Assembly (NCBI GenBank): GCA_013415795.1
Contig: JAAEEL010000020.1
Coordinates: 1 to 37,334, forward strand
Direction of reading: 5' to 3'
Origin: Methanocellales archaeon
GTDB lineage: Archaea > Halobacteriota > UBA148
DNA: 37,334 bases
The translations under genes were made by a program, and so were the position numbers. Shown here one piece after another: positions 32,713 through 37,334 of this stretch (positions are counted from its first letter, which is position 1; every line of letters begins with the position of its first letter). The notes under the pieces are model-generated. The model made no database searches. It saw only the letters and a list, made by a program, of their open reading frames with translations, and was not told the origin of the DNA.

Positions 32713-33667
32713 CATTAGTTATCGCATCTATTGGAATAGCTGTAAATCCCTTCTCATTAAGATATTGCGCGAGTTTTGTCGGCCGGCCCCCAGGAGGATG
32801 ATAAAGGATCGTAACCTCTGGATTACAATCGTGCACCATTTCCATCAAGCCATCGAAATCGAGGTGATCGCTTATCTGAATTCGTTGATGCGAACAACTC
32901 CTCCCAGTTAATACGAATTTATCCAGATGATCTGGTAAGCGATTCAAATAACGTGGTGGAACGATGCGCATTTTGCCATTTTCGCCTAGATCTGCCAGCG
33001 GCCCCATGTGTTCCATTAATTCTCTAGTCAATTCCAGTGATTTACTGTCCATAACTATTTCTTCTCCATAACCCAGCATACGAAGTAGTTTTACCGCCCT
33101 TTGAGCCTTACCAAATGAATATGCACCGAATGCAACGTTCTCCCTAATCGCATCCTTGAAGGCGCCTATATCGTCCTTAAACCTGCATTGTGGATCGTAG
33201 GGATCTCCATAGGTTGCTTCCGTAACAAGAACATCGCATCTTGGAAGATGAGAAGAATCCTTGACATCTCCTGTTGCCAGTATGGTGGTACCGACTTCAT
33301 TTTCCCAAGAAAAAGCTGTGGATCCGATGGTATGACCTGTCGGATGCGTTCGAATCCTAACGCCGTCCATATCCAAATTATCTCCGACCTTAAAGGTCGT
33401 CCCAACAAATCTTCTTCCACATAAGATCTCAAGAGCTTTCGCTGTTTTTTCAGATGCTACAGACTTTTTGGAAGCCATTGCAGAGCGACCATAATGATCC
33501 GAATGTGCGTGGGTTATCAAAAGTCTATGGGAGTCTTCGTTAGGGGTGGTATCGATTCCAAATACATGTCGCTTTTCTGACCTAAATAGGATCAACAGAT
33601 GTGGCGTATACCCTTTCGAACTCCTCCTACGTATTGGCAATACACCCAGATCTATCAGTTTTTTCAA
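32699..33667 (-). CDS. Metallo-beta-lactamase-fold exonuclease-like protein
   Basis: 322 residues. Metal site HAHSDH at 53-58, further ligand His in THPTGHTIGSTAF, Asp in ATGDVKDSSHLP, and the C-terminal SDHLDFDGLMEMV with YHPPGG, the beta-CASP/exonuclease-like features seen in DNA-ligase-associated or mRNA-processing members. The TTG at 33667 is the start, with GGGTG a few bases upstream. The 3' end overlaps the convergent DUF116 gene by 14 nt. Role in nucleic acid trimming is inferred; the substrate is not known. Confidence 0.83.
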   Translation of the reverse strand: MKKLIDLGVLPIRRRSSKGYTPHLLILFRSEKRHVFGIDTTPNEDSHRLLITHAHSDHYGRSAMASKKSVASEKTAKALEILCGRRFVGTTFKVGDNLDMDGVRIRTHPTGHTIGSTAFSWENEVGTTILATGDVKDSSHLPRCDVLVTEATYGDPYDPQCRFKDDIGAFKDAIRENVAFGAYSFGKAQRAVKLLRMLGYGEEIVMDSKSLELTRELMEHMGPLADLGENGKMRIVPPRYLNRLPDHLDKFVLTGRSCSHQRIQISDHLDFDGLMEMVHDCNPEVTILYHPPGGRPTKLAQYLNEKGFTAIPIDAITNVMIH

Positions 33668-33763
33668 AAGGCACCCATCCCTCTTGATAGGAATTGTGTC
33701 TTAAGATATATATAGATATATGAAAAGTTATTTCTGCTCTAAAGGTTAAATGTTGAAGAGATT

Positions 33764-33861
33764 GCTCCGGTAGTGTAGTCCGGCCAAATTCAGCCAGAAC
33801 TGGAGGTCATTCATGCAGGACTCTCACTCCTGCGACTGGGGTTCAAATCCCCACCGGAGCA
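33764..33861 (+). tRNA. tRNA-Glu (anticodon CTC) with a D-loop intron
   Basis: Acceptor GCTCCGG (33764-33770)/CCGGAGC (33854-33860), discriminator A. Anticodon stem CAGGA/TCCTG with loop CT-CTC-AC; the anticodon is 33823-33825, uninterrupted. T-arm TGGGG-TTCAAAT-CCCCA. The D-arm is normal (GTGT ... TCAT, GTCCGGCCAA loop) only after 33788-33810 is removed, yielding a 75-nt tRNA with the common archaeal Glu D-arm GTGTAGTCCGGCCAATCAT. Confidence 0.94.
33788..33810 (+). other. Non-canonical intron in tRNA-Glu D-loop (21/22)
   Basis: 23 nt inserted between positions 21 and 22. Splice model: central helix GGCC (5' exon) with GGTC (intron end), 5' bulge AAA and 3' bulge ATT, both cut after the second base, inner helix TTCAG/CTGGA closing a CCAGAA loop. 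No good outer helix forms, so this is a relaxed bulge-helix-bulge. Splicing restores the standard D-arm exactly. Confidence 0.85.
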
Positions 33862-34086
33862 TACGTATTATCGGAAAATGTCCTAAACCCTCTTTAAGGA
33901 TTTTGTTGATGAAAAACTCCTCAAGTAACCCCTCATCTAGTCTTTGTAGACCTTCTTCTCCCCGCCCATTATAAATCTCCTTTATCGATTAAAAGCACGT
34001 TCTGACGCCTCGACCTCTATCCACTCACGATTCCGCTGTACAAGATTGTTCAAATAATGATTAGAAAAAAGCTTGCTGTTCCGCAT
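33862..34086 (-). pseudogene. Decayed restriction-methylase-like N-terminal fragment
   Basis: Minus-strand ATG at 34086 reads MRNSKLFSNHYLNNLVQRNR and on to SERAFNR, then a stop. A one-base shift continues as IKEIYNGRGEEGLQRLDEGL then LEEFFINKILKEGLGHFP, up to the 3' end of tRNA-Glu. LFSNHYL and the LEEFFxxKIL spacing recall the N-terminus of Eco57I-like type IIG restriction-modification enzymes. The catalytic part is missing. The family match is from memory and moderate. Confidence 0.4.
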
Positions 34087-34198
34087 GAAACTCAGGCTTA
34101 ACTGGACCAGGGATATACCCCAATTATCCTACGATACTTCGTATATCCTATCTTAAACCCCTTTAAATATACGTTACCAAAATTTTGCCTATAAGTTA

Positions 34199-34211
34199 AT
34201 TTTTATAAAAA
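34199..34211 (+). promoter_or_regulatory. TATA box of HhH/MCM-like ATPase gene
   Basis: ATTTTTATAAAAA matches an archaeal TATA box and predicts a start near 34231, giving a leader that contains the AGGGG ribosome site at 34268-34272. Confidence 0.5.
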
Positions 34212-34279
34212 GAAAATAGCAAACCTTATGTTTTCATAAATCAAACTTGAATTTAAAAATTAGATTTAGGGGCTTAATC

Positions 34280-35902
34280 TTGGATCTTGTTAAAATACCG
34301 GGCATAGGACCTAAAAAAGAAAAGGAACTTAGTAGCATTGGGGTCTTCACCGTAGAGGATCTGGCTAAGCGAAGTTTCTGGGATGATCGAGGAGAAGCCT
34401 ATTTTGGGCATAATTGGTGGGTACGCTTGGTTAGAGGGGCTAGGATGTCCGTTGGGCAGATTATCATAAATGATGTCAAAAAAATATCTCAAGACGAGAT
34501 CGTAATAGAAACGGATAAAACATATTCTGATGAAGAACTGATAAAAAAATCAGTTGCTAGTCTTCTCCATTCCCACGATTACTGGTTCTTGACGTCAATT
34601 AAGGAAGATATTAACTCGTACAGGGTAACCGTCTTGCCTGTTGAGAGCAGCAAGCACTATTTCACGAAATACATCATAACCAGCGCTGAATGCTTGATAG
34701 AGCAGATACGAAGAGGGAGAAATGGTGAAGAGACCAAAGATTTCACAGAAAAAGAAACTGCAAGAGATATGGAAGCTTCCCTAATGAACTATTTAAAAGG
34801 CCTGATGCCCAGAGAGAGAGACGTCAAGGACTTCGCCAAGTCCATGCAACTTAGCTCTCTCTGTGAGTACTTTGAAGAATACGGAGGAATGGCATCTATA
34901 GATGTTTTATTGTCATGGGCTCAGCTTTTCGGTATTGCAGACGTAGATGTACTGAAGCCTAATGGCGAGAAGTTGACCACCACGGGCTTTCACCTGGCAT
35001 ACTTCGGTGATGTTGGAACTGGGAAGACATATTCCAGCATCGATTTCGTTATGGGCAACGAGAGAATCGGACTGGAACCTCACGGTATTCCTGGAAGATA
35101 CAGATACTGTGGAGGTATAACTCCCTATATGTTTATTCAAATGGGGCAGTATTATGAGGGAGATAAGATGGTGTTCCTCGTTCCAGAGTTCAACGACTGG
35201 TTCTTTCATGAAAAAGGGATGGTCGAGAGGTTGAAGCTAGCGATGGAGCAAAAACCTCTGAAGTATGAGTCGTCTCGCGAAACCATAGGACCTTATGTTT
35301 TTACCTCCTTCTTTAACGCGAACTACAACGTCAAGATAAAGAAGAAAGGGTATAAGCTCACTGTTTCCGACCCGAACTTTAACGCCATCGAAGACAGGTG
35401 TTTCTGCAGACTTCATAAGATGACTAAGCAAAGGTTCTTGGATATTATCGATTCAATAGAAAAACACACACTTGGTACGAACAAGGAAATAAAGATTACA
35501 CCCGACCAGATAAGAGATCATGCAACGCTCCTCTACTCGATAAATACCGGACTGATCAACCACTACAAGCCATCAAAAGTCCAGTTCTCAGAGGAACAAA
35601 TAAGTACCATCATGTCAGCCATCAAAATATTTGCAGAGGAGTATATGGGTGATGGGAAGCTCATAAATGCTTCTCCGAGATCCATCTATAAATGCCTACA
35701 ACTTGCATCTACTTTGACGTTGCCCTTTTACTTCACCGCCAAGGCCATAGAATCCCCTAGCCATCGGATACTATTGGTTGAGGATAGGGCATTAAATATG
35801 GCTGTTGAGATTATGATTGAGGAGCTAACCGTTAGGATGCTAAAAGATTCCTCTCCGGAGAACGTAAAGGAGACCGTTCTTCCGAAGTTATTCGATGGCT
35901 AG
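34280..35902 (+). CDS. Helix-hairpin-helix protein with degenerate MCM-like AAA+ ATPase domain
   Basis: 540 residues from the TTG at 34280, chosen for the AGGGG site 7 nt upstream; a TTG at 34247 would add 11 residues. The N-terminus carries an HhH motif (VKIPGIGPKKEKELSSIGVF). Residues ~210-400 resemble the MCM ATPase core: Walker A GDVGTGKT (243-250), a Walker B-like strand MVFLVPEFND in which the usual Asp is Pro but Glu is kept, MVERLKLAMEQKPLKYESS (like the MCM pre-sensor segment), sensor-1-like FFNANY, and AIEDRCFCRLH at the arginine-finger place. The last ~150 residues are helical. Not the replicative MCM: it lacks that protein's zinc/OB N-domain. Function unknown. Confidence 0.72.
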   Translation: MDLVKIPGIGPKKEKELSSIGVFTVEDLAKRSFWDDRGEAYFGHNWWVRLVRGARMSVGQIIINDVKKISQDEIVIETDKTYSDEELIKKSVASLLHSHDYWFLTSIKEDINSYRVTVLPVESSKHYFTKYIITSAECLIEQIRRGRNGEETKDFTEKETARDMEASLMNYLKGLMPRERDVKDFAKSMQLSSLCEYFEEYGGMASIDVLLSWAQLFGIADVDVLKPNGEKLTTTGFHLAYFGDVGTGKTYSSIDFVMGNERIGLEPHGIPGRYRYCGGITPYMFIQMGQYYEGDKMVFLVPEFNDWFFHEKGMVERLKLAMEQKPLKYESSRETIGPYVFTSFFNANYNVKIKKKGYKLTVSDPNFNAIEDRCFCRLHKMTKQRFLDIIDSIEKHTLGTNKEIKITPDQIRDHATLLYSINTGLINHYKPSKVQFSEEQISTIMSAIKIFAEEYMGDGKLINASPRSIYKCLQLASTLTLPFYFTAKAIESPSHRILLVEDRALNMAVEIMIEELTVRMLKDSSPENVKETVLPKLFDG

Positions 35903-36352
35903 CTCATCCAATACCATTTCTACCACTTGTTTCACCGCTTCATTCACTTTAGTCGTAAGCCCAATGGTGAAATTTTTTGTCCTCTCAATTTCAACACCGA
36001 TGATGATGATGTCTTCTGTTATTGACATGACTTTTTTTCCGATGTTTAGAACGTCAACTAAGCCAAGCTCATGCAATGAGAAGTATATCGAAGAAGGATC
36101 TGGAAGTTCTTTGTAAGTGAACCTATATATTTTACCAACCTCTGATCCTGAGCTCATGGCATCGATGATGATTACCTTGCCAGCATTTTCCATAAAACTG
36201 AGTAGACTAAGACTACCAGTACCTGCATCTATCAGCTCCACATGGACCGGCAGTTCTTTTCTCTTAAGTTCCTCTAAAACGTAAAAACCAAATCCATCGT
36301 CGCCCATCAAGGGATTTCCACAGCATAATACAACGGTTTTCAGAAGCCTCAC
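35888..36352 (-). CDS. Hydrogenase maturation protease (HycI/FrhD type)
   Basis: 154 residues. Removes the C-terminal tail of a NiFe-hydrogenase large subunit after nickel insertion. Landmarks: CCGNPLMGDDGFG (12-22 GNP...DDGxG with Ni-contact acid), IDAGTGSLSLL, IIIDAMSSGSE and FSLHELGL (His). The pattern is closest to F420-reducing hydrogenase endopeptidases, which I infer only from context. The GTG start at 36352 directly follows the hypE stop, so the genes are coupled. It overlaps the convergent ATPase gene end by 15 nt. Confidence 0.88.
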   Translation of the reverse strand: MRLLKTVVLCCGNPLMGDDGFGFYVLEELKRKELPVHVELIDAGTGSLSLLSFMENAGKVIIIDAMSSGSEVGKIYRFTYKELPDPSSIYFSLHELGLVDVLNIGKKVMSITEDIIIIGVEIERTKNFTIGLTTKVNEAVKQVVEMVLDELAIE

Positions 36353-37318
36353 CTAGCATACCCTTGGAATTAGTTCCCCTAAAGGCGTTTCAACGTATCT
36401 CTTACCACCAAGTCCCGTTTCTAAGATTACCTTTTTTCTATGTTCTCCAATGACCTGACCTATTATTCTCGCTTCTTGACCATATTTTGTCTTTTTGATA
36501 GCCTTTAGAATGAGATCGGCACTATCTGGCTTCACGCCGATTACAGCTTTCCCTTCATTCGCAACATCCAAAGGATCGATTCCAAGCATCCCCGATGCTG
36601 ACCTAACGGCGTCTTTCAATGGAATCTGATCCTCTTTAATTAGTATCCCCACACCACTTTTCTTTGCCATCTCATTTAACGCAGACGACAAGCCGCCTCT
36701 TGTTGGGTCTTTCATTGCAGTTACTCCCCCAATATCCAAAGCCGCCTTTATCATGTTCCACAATGGAGCTGCGTCAGACTCTAGTTCAGTCTCAAACGAA
36801 AATCCTTCTCTGAACGCTAAGAGTGATATACCATGGTCTCCGACGGTTCCCGTGACGATGATCTTATCGCCAACATTTAGGCCTGAGTCGCGTATCAGTT
36901 GATCTGCAAAGCCAATACCAGATGTGTTAAGTACCAAATTGTCCAATGCACCCTTTTCCATTACCTTGGTATCACCAGTGATGATTGATACGCCTACTTC
37001 ATTGGCAATTTCATCCATAGACTGAACGATACGTTCCAGTTCCTTAATTGGAAACCCCTCCTCTACAATAATGCTGCTGGTCAAAGCAAGTGGACGAGCC
37101 CCCATGACTGCCAGATCATTTATGGTTCCACAAACTGCAATTTTACCAATATTACCACCCGGAAAGAATAATGGTTTGACAACATAGCTGTCTGTGGTGA
37201 GCACAACCTCTTTATCGCCTATGTAAACGGTTGATCCGTCATCAAGATCAGACAAGCCAACACTTCCAACACTGTGGTCAGACATGTTACTGAGTATCTT
37301 AGCTATTAACTCCTGCAT
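36353..37318 (-). CDS. hypE: Hydrogenase maturation factor HypE
   Basis: Dehydrates the carbamoyl group on its C-terminal cysteine to thiocyanate, the CN source for the NiFe cofactor. 321 residues from the ATG at 37318 with GGAGG 7 nt upstream; a GTG at 37324 is too close to that site. AIR-synthase-like motifs: LTTDSYVVKPLFFPGGNIGK, GTINDLAVMGARPLALT, ITGDTKVMEKG, MKDPTRGGLSSALNEMA and NEGKAVIGVKP. It ends in IPRVC, the essential terminal Cys. It is followed by the protease gene; other hyp genes would lie outside the window. Confidence 0.95.
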   Translation of the reverse strand: MQELIAKILSNMSDHSVGSVGLSDLDDGSTVYIGDKEVVLTTDSYVVKPLFFPGGNIGKIAVCGTINDLAVMGARPLALTSSIIVEEGFPIKELERIVQSMDEIANEVGVSIITGDTKVMEKGALDNLVLNTSGIGFADQLIRDSGLNVGDKIIVTGTVGDHGISLLAFREGFSFETELESDAAPLWNMIKAALDIGGVTAMKDPTRGGLSSALNEMAKKSGVGILIKEDQIPLKDAVRSASGMLGIDPLDVANEGKAVIGVKPDSADLILKAIKKTKYGQEARIIGQVIGEHRKKVILETGLGGKRYVETPLGELIPRVC

Positions 37319-37334
37319 GAGCACTCCTCCGGAA

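Noticed and set aside
33870..33991. Short minus-strand ORF with GGAG and ATG (10 codons)
   Set aside because: It stops after ten codons, and the surrounding frames read better as a decayed larger gene.
34280..35902. Calling the HhH ATPase the replicative MCM helicase
   Set aside because: It lacks the MCM N-terminal zinc and OB domain, and the Walker B aspartate is replaced by proline.

Overview
The window is an archaeal chromosome segment. It carries archaeal release factor aRF1, CDP-archaeol synthase, tetraether lipid synthase, coenzyme F420:glutamate ligase, archaeal-type UMP kinase, an LSm protein, and tRNA genes with bulge-helix-bulge introns. F420 and tetraether-lipid genes next to a complete set of tetrahydrofolate-dependent C1 genes point to a methanogen or ANME-related lineage (Methanosarcina or Syntropharchaeia/ANME-1-like). 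That placement is inference. I see no insertion sequence, prophage, CRISPR array or rRNA.

Layout. 1-4.3 kb, minus strand: aRF1 (cut by the window edge), a PadR regulator, an NDH-2-like flavoprotein, a short-chain dehydrogenase and UMP kinase. 4.7-8.9 kb: a small exported protein, the arvA/arvB/arvC (oapABC) GTPase cluster on minus, and divergently three CBS-domain genes with ten CBS domains. 9-12.5 kb: an aminotransferase with an Lrp-type regulator, phosphoglycerate kinase, intron-containing tRNA-Thr and a DUF5661 gene. 12.5-16.4 kb: two possible tiny genes around a palindrome, then the minus operon carS-(zinc finger)-pyrE-purD-argF. 16.4-18 kb: tetraether synthase, divergent from carS.

18-24.3 kb is a tight plus-strand operon for folate-linked C1 and purine metabolism: glyA, folD, formyl-THF cyclo-ligase, purN, a stand-alone AICAR transformylase, a dihydropteroate synthase with a C-terminal extension, and cofE. 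24.5-28.1 kb: tRNA-Gln, LSm, an HTH/Cys-cluster protein, a core methionine-synthase-like protein, an OB-HD protein and a MagIII-like DNA glycosylase. 28.5-33.7 kb: a GyrI-like protein, rhomboid protease, an NfnAB-like flavoprotein pair, a DUF116 protein and a metallo-beta-lactamase-fold protein. 33.7-37.3 kb: tRNA-Glu with a D-loop intron, a decayed gene fragment, an HhH plus degenerate MCM-like ATPase, and two hydrogenase maturation genes.

The points most worth a second look are the D-loop intron in tRNA-Glu, the HhH/MCM-like ATPase, the folate operon with cofE, an apparent AUA start codon in the NfnA-like gene, and several tiny genes (48, 32 and 24 codons) that fall below usual length cut-offs. 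TTG starts placed behind good Shine-Dalgarno sequences are common and decide many gene starts here.
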